A DNA stretch of 64,000 nt from Sediminibacillus albus (GCF_900101125.1 NZ_FNFL01000005.1:1-64000), one strand, 5' to 3'. Shown: positions 18,622 to 26,690, numbered from the stretch's first letter. The notes: generated from the letters alone by a model not told the origin. Translations and numbers: made by a program.

Positions 18622-19413
18622 ATGCTCAAATTATTTGTCACAGATTTAGACGGAACGCTTTTAGGAGAAAATAATCATATCCTGCAGGAGGATATCGATG
18701 CGATTGACTCTTTAATCCAGCAAGGAGTAGATTTCACGGTCGCCTCCGGCCGAATGGATCGAGATATTCTGGAAGTATTAAAGCAAATAGGGCAAACCGG
18801 ACATCGAGTCAGCCAAAATGGCGGCTTTGTCCACCATAACGAAGAAGGACTCATTCATACACAAACATTTGCCAAGGATTTAAGCACTCAGCTTCACAAG
18901 GCCATTGCAAAACAATCTGCCGTTTATTCTGTTTCTACAGCTGATGAAGTCTATGTAGCAGAGAAAACAGATGAAATAGCGGCCTTTGAACATCTGCTGT
19001 ATTTCCCTGTCAAAGAGGAGAGCAATTTAACCGAATATTACGGAAAGACGATTTTCCCTTCCAAATTCACGCTCCACGGAGAAACAGAGCAAATAATAAA
19101 AATAAAAGAAGAAATAACTGAACAGTTCGGACCGCAAATGGAAAGCTACTTATCGGATGTCCATTGTGTCGACTTTGTCCCTAAAGGGATAAGCAAAGCA
19201 TTGGGTCTTCAGCATCTGATTGAAAAGCTTCATGTCACAGCGGAAGAAATCGCGGTTATCGGGGATTCATTCAATGACATCCCAATGCTTGAAATGACTC
19301 CGCACAGCTATGCGATGTCAACAGCACACCCAGATGTACAAAAAACGGCATCTCACGTCGTTGACCATGTCCATCTGGCAATTGCCGATTTAAAACAGCG
19401 AGGTATCTACTGA
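18622..19413 (+). CDS. Cof-type HAD-IIB phosphatase
   Basis: 263 residues. HAD motif I DLDGTLLGENN (about 7-17) supplies the nucleophile Asp8 and general acid Asp10; motif II VASGRMD, motif III Lys in FVPKGISKALGL and motif IV GDSFNDIPML are all in place. The cap domain is of the IIB type (about 80-190). Such enzymes hydrolyse sugar phosphates or cofactors with low specificity. Monocistronic, with a terminator after the stop. Confidence 0.9.
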   Translation: MLKLFVTDLDGTLLGENNHILQEDIDAIDSLIQQGVDFTVASGRMDRDILEVLKQIGQTGHRVSQNGGFVHHNEEGLIHTQTFAKDLSTQLHKAIAKQSAVYSVSTADEVYVAEKTDEIAAFEHLLYFPVKEESNLTEYYGKTIFPSKFTLHGETEQIIKIKEEITEQFGPQMESYLSDVHCVDFVPKGISKALGLQHLIEKLHVTAEEIAVIGDSFNDIPMLEMTPHSYAMSTAHPDVQKTASHVVDHVHLAIADLKQRGIY

Positions 19414-19436
19414 TCCTTTCAATTGGTGAGGTAAAA

Positions 19437-19480
19437 AAAGAAAGCCTGGCCCATGAATAGGCAGCCTGGCTTTCTTCTTT
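19437..19480. terminator. Bidirectional terminator between HAD gene and recX
   Basis: AGAAAGCCTGGC...GCCAGGCTTTCTTCTTTC with A-rich left flank; serves both convergent genes. Confidence 0.85.
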
Positions 19481-19482
19481 CT

Positions 19483-20292
19483 TTATTCGACATACTCCTC
19501 AATAAACCGGTCGATATGTTCAAAGCTGAACCCTTTTCTGTATAATCCGGCTTTTATCTTATGTTTGAGGGCTGGCCCCTTTTCTTTTAAGGAAAATTTC
19601 CTTAATAGCTTTTCACCTTGATAAACAACAGCTTCCCACTCGTTGTCTTCATCCTTTTCATCATTGATTTCTGAAAGGACGTCCTTAATCACATCGTTGG
19701 TAAAACCTTTTTGCATCAGGGTTTGCTGAAGACTTTGCACCTGCTGCCTGAAAGATTTTGTTCCGTTGCTTTTTAATTTCTTTTCCACCCATTTGGCTGC
19801 TTTATCATATTGATCCTCATATGAATACAGTTGAACTGCCTCCTCTGCTGTTATAAGGGGGACACCCTTTTCCAGCAATTCTTTTTTGACTAACAACGGG
19901 CCTTTGCTTGTTGTGTTTTTTCTCGTCCTCACTAATGAAGCAGCAAATTCCTTATCGTTCAAAAAGCCTTCGTTCTCCAATCGTGCCACAACGACAGGCA
20001 CTTGGTCAGGCTCTACTTCTTTTTTCACTAAATAATCGTGGATTTCCTTCTTGGATCTCATTCGATAGCTTAAGTAGTTCAATGCAAGGGTAAAGGACTT
20101 ATGGATATTATCTTTCTGGATAAGTGCTTCGATGGTGGACTCATCCAGATCAAGGCCTTTACGCAGATGGAATTCGATGAGAATATCTTCATCCACACTA
20201 AAGCCATATGTTTCTTTGTTGTTCCTGTCCAGGAAGATATTGTAGCGGCTCTTGCTTTTCTTTTGTGTGGTTATTCGTGTTATTTTTGCCAA
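19483..20292 (-). CDS. recX: Recombination regulator RecX
   Basis: 269 residues made of repeated three-helix units, with the family phrases LNYLSYRMRSKKEIHDYL and GFLNDKEFAASLVR. RecX binds RecA filaments and modulates their activity. TTG 20292 is preferred to the in-frame GTG 20298 because GGGGGGTGAG then has normal spacing and the N-terminus MAKITRITTQKK aligns with B. subtilis RecX. Divergent from yfhF, as expected. Confidence 0.92.
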   Translation of the reverse strand: MAKITRITTQKKSKSRYNIFLDRNNKETYGFSVDEDILIEFHLRKGLDLDESTIEALIQKDNIHKSFTLALNYLSYRMRSKKEIHDYLVKKEVEPDQVPVVVARLENEGFLNDKEFAASLVRTRKNTTSKGPLLVKKELLEKGVPLITAEEAVQLYSYEDQYDKAAKWVEKKLKSNGTKSFRQQVQSLQQTLMQKGFTNDVIKDVLSEINDEKDEDNEWEAVVYQGEKLLRKFSLKEKGPALKHKIKAGLYRKGFSFEHIDRFIEEYVE

Positions 20293-20432
20293 GATCACTC
20301 ACCCCCCTTTATTGTAGCACGAATATTCTATAGCAAAGAAAAGAAAAAACACTGCCAAATAAACAGGTATTTAGCTAGTTATCAGGAATACCCATAATAG
20401 GTACCATCCATTGATAAATGAGGAGGCATAAA

Positions 20433-21335
20433 ATGAAGATTGCTATTACAGGCGGAACTGGCTTTGTCGGCAATTATTTAGCAGAACGGCTTGCGGCCGG
20501 AAACCATCACACCTACATTTTGACGAGAAGTCCTGAAAAGCACACCAATACCGATTTTGTTACCTATATCGGCTGGCTGCATGAAGGTACAGCTCCAGAA
20601 AAAGAACTCCCCGCGTTGGACGCTGTCGTCAATCTTGCAGGCGACTCGATTTTTGGCTATTGGACGGAAGAAAAAAAACAACGAATCATGAACAGCCGAC
20701 TGCATGCAACGGAACAGCTGATCGACTTAATTAGAAAAATGGACAAAAAACCCCGCGTACTAATAAATGGATCAGCGATTGGCTACTATGGCACATCCTG
20801 CACACAATCGTTTACAGAATTAACAGATCAACCTGGCAGTGACTTTCTTGCACAAGTGGCTGTCAACTGGGAAAACAAGGCCAGGGAAGCAGAACAACTC
20901 GGTGTACGAACTGTTCTCGCCAGATTTGGGCTGATCCTCGGCAAAGAGGGCGCCTTGCCATTGATGGCCCTTCCATTCAAGTTAATGGCCGGCGGAAAAG
21001 TGGGCACAGGGGAACAATGGGTATCCTGGGTGCATATTAAAGATGTAGCCGAAATGATTATATTCGCGATGGATAATGAAGAAATCAGCGGCCCGGTGAA
21101 TGTTACTGCCCCTCATCCCCAAAGGAACAAGGATTTCAGCAAGACATTGGCTAACATTTTGCACAGACCCTGCTGGCTGCCCGTACCAGAAATCGCGATG
21201 AAGGCTGCGCTTGGCGATATGAGCAGCTTAATCCTGCAAGGGCAATCGGTGTTGCCTGCAACCGCACAAACCTATGGCTATGATTTCCATTATCCTAATC
21301 TGGCAGAGGCATTGCGGGAAATTTACCCCGATTGA
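20433..21335 (+). CDS. yfhF: TIGR01777-type NAD-dependent epimerase-like protein YfhF
   Basis: 300 residues. N-terminal Rossmann motif MKIAITGGTGFVGNYLAERL, then VVNLAGDSIFGYWTEEKKQ, ALINGSAIGYYG-like and WVSWVHIKDVAEMI, which define the YfhF/SulA-like group of extended SDRs. ATG 20433 follows GAGGAGG; the ATG at 20418 lies upstream of that site. The enzymatic role is unknown. Its place next to recX is conserved. Confidence 0.9.
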   Translation: MKIAITGGTGFVGNYLAERLAAGNHHTYILTRSPEKHTNTDFVTYIGWLHEGTAPEKELPALDAVVNLAGDSIFGYWTEEKKQRIMNSRLHATEQLIDLIRKMDKKPRVLINGSAIGYYGTSCTQSFTELTDQPGSDFLAQVAVNWENKAREAEQLGVRTVLARFGLILGKEGALPLMALPFKLMAGGKVGTGEQWVSWVHIKDVAEMIIFAMDNEEISGPVNVTAPHPQRNKDFSKTLANILHRPCWLPVPEIAMKAALGDMSSLILQGQSVLPATAQTYGYDFHYPNLAEALREIYPD

Positions 21336-21462
21336 TGAATTGTTTTTCGATTAATCTTATTTGGATTAACCCGCTTTTTCTCAGGAGGGGCATGTCGAAA
21401 TTTCGGTCAAAACTTTTGTTCCTTTTTCGAGCATTTTTGTGTAATATATTCTTGTAAATAAT

Positions 21463-21724
21463 CCTGCCGCTATAAGGGTTAGCGCTGTTTCCCCCAAGGG
21501 GTTTCAGCTGGACAAAGTGGCAGGAAATTTCTATACAATGAAGGAAAAAACATAAACAGTTCCAAAAAAAGAAAATGGGAAGGCAAATGGTGCGCCACCA
21601 GTTGATCTGGTTCTAGTGGGTTCGATTCCCACCCCGAATTTTTGTTGGTCGTTGATAAAAATTCGAGGGTGAGGCCGTCACTAGGATTCCTAGTGTGAAT
21701 TTCATCCTCTCCAAAACAGGAGGG
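21463..21724 (+). promoter_or_regulatory. Structured leader upstream of an acetyltransferase gene (candidate cis-regulatory RNA)
   Basis: The 400-base gap before the GNAT gene is packed with inverted repeats: CCTGCC (21463-21468)/GGCAGG (21519-21524) enclosing GCTG/CAGC; ACCAG/CTGGT (21597-21611); a tRNA T-arm-like GTGGG-TTCGATT-CCCAC (21616-21632); CCCGAATTTTT (21633-21643)/AAAAATTCGAGGG (21657-21669); CACTAGG/CCTAGTG (21679-21695). GAGGGTG (21665-21671) can pair instead with CATCCTC (21703-21709), and CCTCTCC faces the ribosome binding site GGAGGG (21719-21724). No known riboswitch class was recognised. Confidence 0.5.
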
Positions 21725-21732
21725 ATTTTTTT

Positions 21733-22284
21733 ATGTTGAAAAAACGTGATTTGTACGAAGTACCTCAACTATATGAATTAATGGCGCATCCGGAGGTCCT
21801 CCCTTTTATCCGCCATAAAGCCTTTTCAACTGATGAACTTTACTTCCAAACCAAACAGATGATGGAACAGGAAGAACGTGGTCTGCTGATATCACGGACG
21901 ATTTTGAATGAATACCAGCACCCAATCGGAACGATTAATCTATTCGACATCCAGGATAACAAAGGGTTTTTAGCTACATGGATTGGTCAGCCCTATTTTG
22001 GGAAAGGGTACAATAAGCATGCCAAAGAACAATTCCTTGAAGAATTGTTTTTAATAAGTGGCATAGAAGCAGTTTTTATCAAAATCAGGAATAACAACCT
22101 CCGCTCATTAAAAGCTGCCTTAAAGCTGCCTTACATGATTGCTGCACGACCTTTATATCCGGAAACATACAATGCAGTCAACCAGGAATCGCCTGTTTAT
22201 GAATTATTTGTGATTAGCAAGGAGCAATACTTCCTCTACAAACAACTTACCGGAGCTACCGGCGATGGAGAGGCCGTAGTATAA
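21733..22284 (+). CDS. GNAT-family N-acetyltransferase
   Basis: 183 residues with the RimJ/RimL-type layout: an N-terminal YELMAHPEVLPFI region, central strands around GTINLFDIQDN, the acetyl-CoA loop region near WIGQPYFGKGYNKHA (about 92-106) and NNLRSLKAA (about 118-126), the Asn-rich segment that follows in this family. The substrate is unknown. ATG 21733 lies after AGGAGGG at the end of a long, structured untranslated leader, suggesting control at translation or termination. Confidence 0.85.
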   Translation: MLKKRDLYEVPQLYELMAHPEVLPFIRHKAFSTDELYFQTKQMMEQEERGLLISRTILNEYQHPIGTINLFDIQDNKGFLATWIGQPYFGKGYNKHAKEQFLEELFLISGIEAVFIKIRNNNLRSLKAALKLPYMIAARPLYPETYNAVNQESPVYELFVISKEQYFLYKQLTGATGDGEAVV

Positions 22285-22332
22285 ATAGGATTGGAAAGGC
22301 AATAATAGTAAAAAGCAGAAATGAGGGATAGC

Positions 22333-22458
22333 ATGAAGAATAAGGAAAAAGGAATCAAGCCTCAGAAAAGCACCCTTTCCAAAACACAGGAAGTCCTGTA
22401 CCAAAAAGAATTTAAGTCTGCCGATCGCATGTATTTCGATACGAAAAAAAGAGTTTAA
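22333..22458 (+). CDS. yfhE: YfhE-family small protein
   Basis: 41 residues, highly basic, containing LSKTQEVLYQKEFKSADRM, which recalls the conserved STQEVLY..EFK.ADR stretch of YfhE. ATG 22333 follows GAGGG at 5 bp. In B. subtilis yfhE lies next to yfhF; here the acetyltransferase is inserted between. Function unknown, possibly sporulation-related. Confidence 0.8.
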   Translation: MKNKEKGIKPQKSTLSKTQEVLYQKEFKSADRMYFDTKKRV

Positions 22459-22510
22459 CAAAGAGCAAACAGGGTATTTTATCTATGAAAGTAAGTTGCC
22501 TGCATTCGTT

Positions 22511-22684
22511 TGTGGGTAACATTTATCCACGAGGTTGTGCACAGTGTTGATAAGTCACTTAATTTATTGATTTACCAGCTTTTTATTTGTTGATGAATTT
22601 CTTATTAACTTTTTGTCTATTGGCTGTGGATAATGTGGAAAATATCCACAAAGATTGTGTATAACCGTTTTATTATGTGGATAA
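22511..22684. other. Cluster of DnaA boxes
   Basis: Two perfect boxes TGTGGATAA (22625-22633 and 22676-22684) and five with a single mismatch lie within 175 bp: TGTGGGTAA (22511-22519), TTATCCACG (22523-22531), TGTTGATAA (22545-22553), ATATCCACA (22642-22650), TGTGTATAA (22656-22664). The stretch is AT-rich and has no gene. There is no dnaA, dnaN or rnpA nearby, so it is not oriC; it resembles the DnaA-box clusters known elsewhere in Bacillus chromosomes. Confidence 0.75.
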
Positions 22685-22765
22685 GATTGTTAATAACAGG
22701 TTGCCCTACTCCTAACGTTTTTCCGATTCCTCCCCTTTTTCGGTAAGAGTTCGGCAATCTAAGTA

Positions 22766-22804
22766 AGGCTTCCGCCATCATGGAAATGGCGGAAGCCTTA
22801 TTTT
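22766..22804. terminator. Terminator after the 92-codon gene
   Basis: AAGGCTTCCGCCAT...ATGGCGGAAGCCTTATTTTT, long perfect hairpin; its A-rich flank makes it usable from the minus strand. Confidence 0.85.
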
Positions 22805-22809
22805 TTCAT

Positions 22810-23091
22810 TTATACATCTGCTTTCATCCGCTTAGTCAGATAGGCATGGCCATTTTCCCATGCTTCGCTTTTTGTATCGCCAAACCCATAGCCCGCAATC
22901 AACCCTGAGCATTCCAATTCTAACACCGCTTGCCATACTGCCGTTTTAGTCGTATCGTAAACGTAAACAGCCAACGTCCCTCCTGCTTCCTGTTCCATCA
23001 GCATTTGCGTCTCTTCTAAACCCGGTACGCTTGCTAAATGTTCAGCCACCGTTGTTTTTTCTCCATGAAAAATAGACAAATATCCAACCAA
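22810..23091 (-). CDS. Hypothetical protein, 93 residues
   Basis: TTG 23091 sits 7 bp after AAGGGGGG, a strong ribosome binding site. The product begins MVGYLSIFHGEKTTVAEHLA and contains an alternating hydrophobic stretch GTLAVYVYDTTKTAVWQAVL and a C-terminal GYGFGDTKSEAWENG. It is soluble, with no signal peptide. The family is not recognised. It has its own terminator. Confidence 0.7.
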   Translation of the reverse strand: MVGYLSIFHGEKTTVAEHLASVPGLEETQMLMEQEAGGTLAVYVYDTTKTAVWQAVLELECSGLIAGYGFGDTKSEAWENGHAYLTKRMKADV

Positions 23092-23230
23092 ACCATTACC
23101 CCCCTTAATTTGTTCTATTTGGTAACATTTTACTACAAGTTCACCTTAAGAACAAACATAAACGCACCTTTGTTTATAAATAATGTTACGATAACGATTA
23201 ACAAATAAGAGTTCTGAGAGTGATCTGCGG

Positions 23231-23647
23231 ATGAATTATGAGCAACTGGCATATAACCTTAAATACTTTAGAGAACAATCGGGCTGGACCCAGAAACAGC
23301 TTTCCGAGAAGATGAATGTGTCTCGTTCAGTGGTTACCAAATGGGAAAATGGAACAGTCGTACCCGATTTAAAATCGATTATAAAATTAAGCAGGATTTT
23401 TAATATATCTGTCGACTTGATTATAGGTATGGATACACCACGAGAAGACCTGCTAAAAGAATTTAATCGCATATATAATTCTGCTAGCGAAGGCATTAGC
23501 GTGGAAACATTGGAAATCATCGATTACTTATTCAAGCATCCCCAGTTAAAAGAACAGCTTAGGCGGATGAAGGAACTTCCCCTAAAAAGACAAAAAGCAT
23601 TACATACATTAATTGAAACGCTGGTCGAGGAATTTTCGCGCGTGTGA
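23231..23647 (+). CDS. XRE-family transcriptional regulator
   Basis: 138 residues. A Cro/CI-type helix-turn-helix occupies about 7-62, with recognition region WTQKQLSEKMNVSRSVVTKWE and FNISVDLIIG closing the domain. The C-terminal 70 residues are helical and charged and may mediate dimerisation. The target and ligand are unknown. GAGAGTGAT precedes the ATG. A repeat element begins directly after the stop. Confidence 0.85.
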   Translation: MNYEQLAYNLKYFREQSGWTQKQLSEKMNVSRSVVTKWENGTVVPDLKSIIKLSRIFNISVDLIIGMDTPREDLLKEFNRIYNSASEGISVETLEIIDYLFKHPQLKEQLRRMKELPLKRQKALHTLIETLVEEFSRV

Positions 23648-23649
23648 AA

Positions 23650-24086
23650 GTAGGTATTTCTGAAAAGTCGGATACGCATTAGTACTGCGTTGCGGAAATA
23701 CACGACGCTTTCCGCAGGCGGCTGGTGAGCCTCTCGCAGGAGTCTTCGTGAATTTCCTCCTCTGAAAATCTGCGTACCGTTTTCAACCAACAGCCTATCA
23801 GCGCAGGCAGAATACCGTAGACTCCAGGGAGAACAGAACGAGTCTGAAGACCCCGGAAGAAGCCGTTTTTGCTTCCGAAGAGGCTGAAGCCGTAACCACG
23901 GAAAGCGAAGTATGCTGCCGGCGGAAGTTAAGCACTGAGCCTTGTTCGAAGGAAGAAATAGAGTTGTCACCGGGACCGCAAGGTATATGATACATTAGAA
24001 AACAAAAATCGAACGAGTTCGAATACTAAGGATTTCGAATCATCGTTCGATTTTTGTTTTGACCGCTATCCTTTTGTTCCAATCTC
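23650..24086. repeat. MITE-like dispersed repeat, copy A
   Basis: About 437 bp of non-coding sequence. The tail (near 23945-24086) holds AAGAAATAGAGTTGTCAC, the inverted-repeat stem AAAATCGAACGA/TCGTTCGATTTT, and ends CTTTTGTTCCAATCTC, a degenerate form of the terminal repeat of copy B. The core with CTTTCCGCAGGCGGCTGGTG and AGGAGTCTTCGTG (near 23707-23758) is shortened and lies inverted relative to the tail compared with copies B, C and D. The left boundary is uncertain. Confidence 0.75.
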
Positions 24087-24129
24087 TACTGTTACGGCGG
24101 GAAATAAAGCTTGCTAAAAGAGATGGAAA

Positions 24130-24155
24130 TAAAAAAAGCCCGGTAAAACCGGACT
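24130..24155 (-). terminator. Terminator after the 53-codon gene
   Basis: Minus-strand GTCCGGTTTTACCGGGC hairpin followed by TTTTTTT, immediately after the stop codon at 24154. Confidence 0.8.
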
Positions 24156-24315
24156 ATTTATTATTTGAATGCTTTTGGTTAAATTTTTCAAATACCTTAT
24201 TAGCAACATTATCTCTTTCTTTTTTTTCTGCTTCTTCTAGTTCAAAATACAATCGGTCTTTTTCAGGCAGTTTGAAATATTCCTCTTTCTTCGAGCCCTC
24301 ATTCTTTAGCGCCAT
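24154..24315 (-). CDS. Small charged protein downstream of the proteasome-like hydrolase
   Basis: 53 residues starting MALKNEGSKKEEYFKLPEKD and rich in Glu and Lys, probably one long helix or coiled coil. AGGAAG precedes the ATG. It lies 49 bp after the stop of the larger hydrolase gene on the same strand and shares its terminator, so the two probably form one operon. The family is not recognised; a role as partner or regulator of the hydrolase is only a guess. Confidence 0.7.
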   Translation of the reverse strand: MALKNEGSKKEEYFKLPEKDRLYFELEEAEKKERDNVANKVFEKFNQKHSNNK

Positions 24316-24364
24316 TACTTCCTGCCCCTCTCCTGTTATTTATTATAAAGACTTTTCTTGCCCC

Positions 24365-25627
24365 CTACATCTGCGGGTTGATATCCGGGTCGAAATAGTT
24401 TTTTCTTTTCACCCAGACAAAACCATCGCCTTTGGTAATTACCGCTACATCTATAGGAGGCCCCACTGATTCTGTCGCCCTTGTTAGTCTTTTTTTGAAA
24501 TAGGTGAGGTTGACAAGAGCCTCAGCCATCTCAGCCAACTCCTCTTTAGGGAGTGACCGGACAATTCCTAATAAGGGCTTCACATAGTTGTCATTTTGAT
24601 ATTCTTCTACTGAATCTTGAATTGATTCATATAACTCCTTACCCATTTTTTGAATGTTACTAACCTGTTCTTCTGAAAACTTAATATTTAAATGCTCTTG
24701 CAGCTGTTCATGATAGCCAAGTAGTACCTTGTCTATGATGCCGAAAATAGCATCTTCCATATTCGGCTCAATACCGCCCATAAACGAATCAACCATATCT
24801 CTCTGGGCGAACGCAGTAATCGATGCCGTCCCGGCATCTTTATCGTTCGTATAGCTGATTTTCTTTTCTCTCAGCTTTTTATACTTCATTTGGCCGAATA
24901 TAAACCCTTCCAGGCGATACTCAAGCATGTGAGGAAAGATCTCATTTTCTCCATAACCAGCCATTACTAGACCAGAGCTTCCAAGACTGAAAAAGTCCTT
25001 CTTTATCGCTTCATAAGCTAAGCGATTTAATCTCTCCTGCAATGATTTAGGAACGTTGTAGGCAATTAGTTCGTTCTTTATTTCCGTAATTACACTGCTG
25101 AAAGTATCCTTGAACTTTTGATAATCTATATCAAGAAAATCTTTTTCCATCTCTTGAAAAGAGGAAATATCTTTCTCAACTGTCTCTTTCAACAATTCGG
25201 TTACCTTACTGTCGGTCATATCTTCGCCTGCTTGCTTTCTCCGGGTGATTTCCTCCTCTACCTTAAGCACCAGCCGCTTTAAAATATCGGAGAAGGTTCT
25301 ATGTACAATGATTTCTTCTATTTCATCGGCTTTAAAATGGGCGTCATTATTCAGGAATGACAAAAAATCTGTAAAGTAGTCATTCAAATCATCAAACTTT
25401 TTATCCTTCAGTTCGGTACGATAAGATTTAATGATAATTTCCCAAGGCACTTCCATAAAAGACGCTGCTCCATATACCATGAACCCTACGGGATGGTTTC
25501 TGGATAATGAAAATAGTTTATTGGCCGAATTATATACCTTTTGCACTCCTTCTCTGCCGCTTGTCACGGCACTATCGGCTGCTAAAGACATACCAAGTTT
25601 ATTCATTATCGTTACCTCTGCTGTCAT
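24365..25627 (-). CDS. Proteasome-like N-terminal-nucleophile hydrolase (putative)
   Basis: 420 residues beginning Met-Thr. Taking Thr2 as Thr1 of a mature protein, Asp17 falls exactly on position in SLAADSAVTSG, as in proteasome beta subunits and HslV (Thr1/Asp17/Lys33). The next block, NKLFSLSRNHPVGFMVYGAA, aligns with the NK-V/I-x-I...G-x-x-x-G-x-A segment around Lys33, here Lys36. A helical insertion (about 75-205) precedes GSSGLVMAGYGENEIFP, which could resume the fold. It is about twice the length of HslV. ATG 25627 follows GGCGGG. Peptidase activity is inferred, not shown. Confidence 0.7.
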   Translation of the reverse strand: MTAEVTIMNKLGMSLAADSAVTSGREGVQKVYNSANKLFSLSRNHPVGFMVYGAASFMEVPWEIIIKSYRTELKDKKFDDLNDYFTDFLSFLNNDAHFKADEIEEIIVHRTFSDILKRLVLKVEEEITRRKQAGEDMTDSKVTELLKETVEKDISSFQEMEKDFLDIDYQKFKDTFSSVITEIKNELIAYNVPKSLQERLNRLAYEAIKKDFFSLGSSGLVMAGYGENEIFPHMLEYRLEGFIFGQMKYKKLREKKISYTNDKDAGTASITAFAQRDMVDSFMGGIEPNMEDAIFGIIDKVLLGYHEQLQEHLNIKFSEEQVSNIQKMGKELYESIQDSVEEYQNDNYVKPLLGIVRSLPKEELAEMAEALVNLTYFKKRLTRATESVGPPIDVAVITKGDGFVWVKRKNYFDPDINPQM

Positions 25628-25875
25628 TTACGACCCGCCTTTCCATTTCTCCTATCGTTATTTCTTATAACCTAATTTCTCCAGGATAAAACAGAAGGCC
25701 CTTTACTTGAGGCTAACCTATCCATTTTTTGCATAACCCATCGAATGATGGTTCAGTATATAAATGGAAGCGTACTTATTTATACCTTCATTTGCCTAAA
25801 AATGCATCCATAAGCCTATGGTAATTTTAGAAATATGACATAAGTGCCAAATATATAGTAGGAAAGTAGTTTGCC

Positions 25876-25903
25876 TTACATTTAAGTGTGGAAATGTTAT
25901 AAT
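25876..25903 (+). promoter_or_regulatory. Extended -10 promoter of the MpsC-like gene
   Basis: TTACAT (25876-25881), 16 bp spacer, TATAAT (25898-25903) with TG one base upstream. The 330-base gap between the divergent hydrolase and MpsC-like genes holds nothing else recognised. Confidence 0.75.
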
Positions 25904-25958
25904 TAACTACGGGGATAGAAAAATAATGTTCTATCCTTATGCAAAAGGAATGAAAGCA

Positions 25959-26651
25959 ATGGATAACAAATCAATCGAAGCAGAGATTGCTAGTTACACA
26001 GGCAAACTATTCAGAGATAATTTCGGAAAAGGGCCATCATCCCTTTTTGTGTCTGTAGTAAAGCCGTTTATAACGATTCATTTACGGGATTTCCTGGCAC
26101 CAATGGAACGGGTGCTGGTCAACCAAAAGAATGATCTTAAAGTGCAGGAGACGAGAGACCTGCTCATGCAGGAGTTGCTTCCCGATATAAAAGCAACCAT
26201 TAGGACGACAGCACAAGTCGATATTCAAAATATTTATTATGACTGGTCCTTAACAAATAAAACAGGCATCATTATCGCCGAGATGTCTGAAGAAGAGCAG
26301 AATATTACCGAAGACTATCTCAGCTATCCGGCAAGGGATAAGGTGCATGAAGAAATTGTCCGTTTTAGTGAGAAGGCACAGAAGGCTCCAAGCAGTCTCT
26401 TCTCGCTAATGCTCAATCCGCGGACACTTATGATTGTCCGCAAAGGAATCCTTGTCCGGATTGAAAAGGAATTAATCAAAGCAGGATTTGAAGAGCAGCT
26501 TAAATTATCAAAGCGGCGACTCGAAAAAAGCTTGCTTAATATCGATTTGCTGGAATCTTTGTTAGGTGTCCAAATAGAAGATGTCTTCGCAGATTGGGAC
26601 TTTGACCTTGATAAAGGATATATCGCTTTAATATTAAAACCAGAAAAATAA
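25959..26651 (+). CDS. MpsC-family protein with two DUF2294 domains
   Basis: 230 residues made of two similar halves (about 5-115 and 120-230). Each half has a helix with GKGPSSLF or APSSLFS, then an LRDFL/ILVRIE region and an ending D-I-Q-N-I-Y-Y-D-W or I-E-D-V-F-A-D-W. This is the DUF2294 module named MpsC in the S. aureus MpsABC system linked to membrane potential and bicarbonate uptake. No mpsA or mpsB is nearby. ATG 25959 is chosen for spacing to AAAGGA; no membrane segment is seen. Confidence 0.8.
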   Translation: MDNKSIEAEIASYTGKLFRDNFGKGPSSLFVSVVKPFITIHLRDFLAPMERVLVNQKNDLKVQETRDLLMQELLPDIKATIRTTAQVDIQNIYYDWSLTNKTGIIIAEMSEEEQNITEDYLSYPARDKVHEEIVRFSEKAQKAPSSLFSLMLNPRTLMIVRKGILVRIEKELIKAGFEEQLKLSKRRLEKSLLNIDLLESLLGVQIEDVFADWDFDLDKGYIALILKPEK

Positions 26652-26690
26652 TCAGGTGGAAATGGACTGGACAAATAGAGCCAGACATAA

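Noticed and set aside
21571..21645. A tRNA gene
   Set aside because: Only a T-arm and an anticodon-like stem are present; D-arm and acceptor strands do not pair.
22511..22684. Chromosome origin
   Set aside because: DnaA boxes are present but dnaA, dnaN, rpmH and other origin genes are absent.
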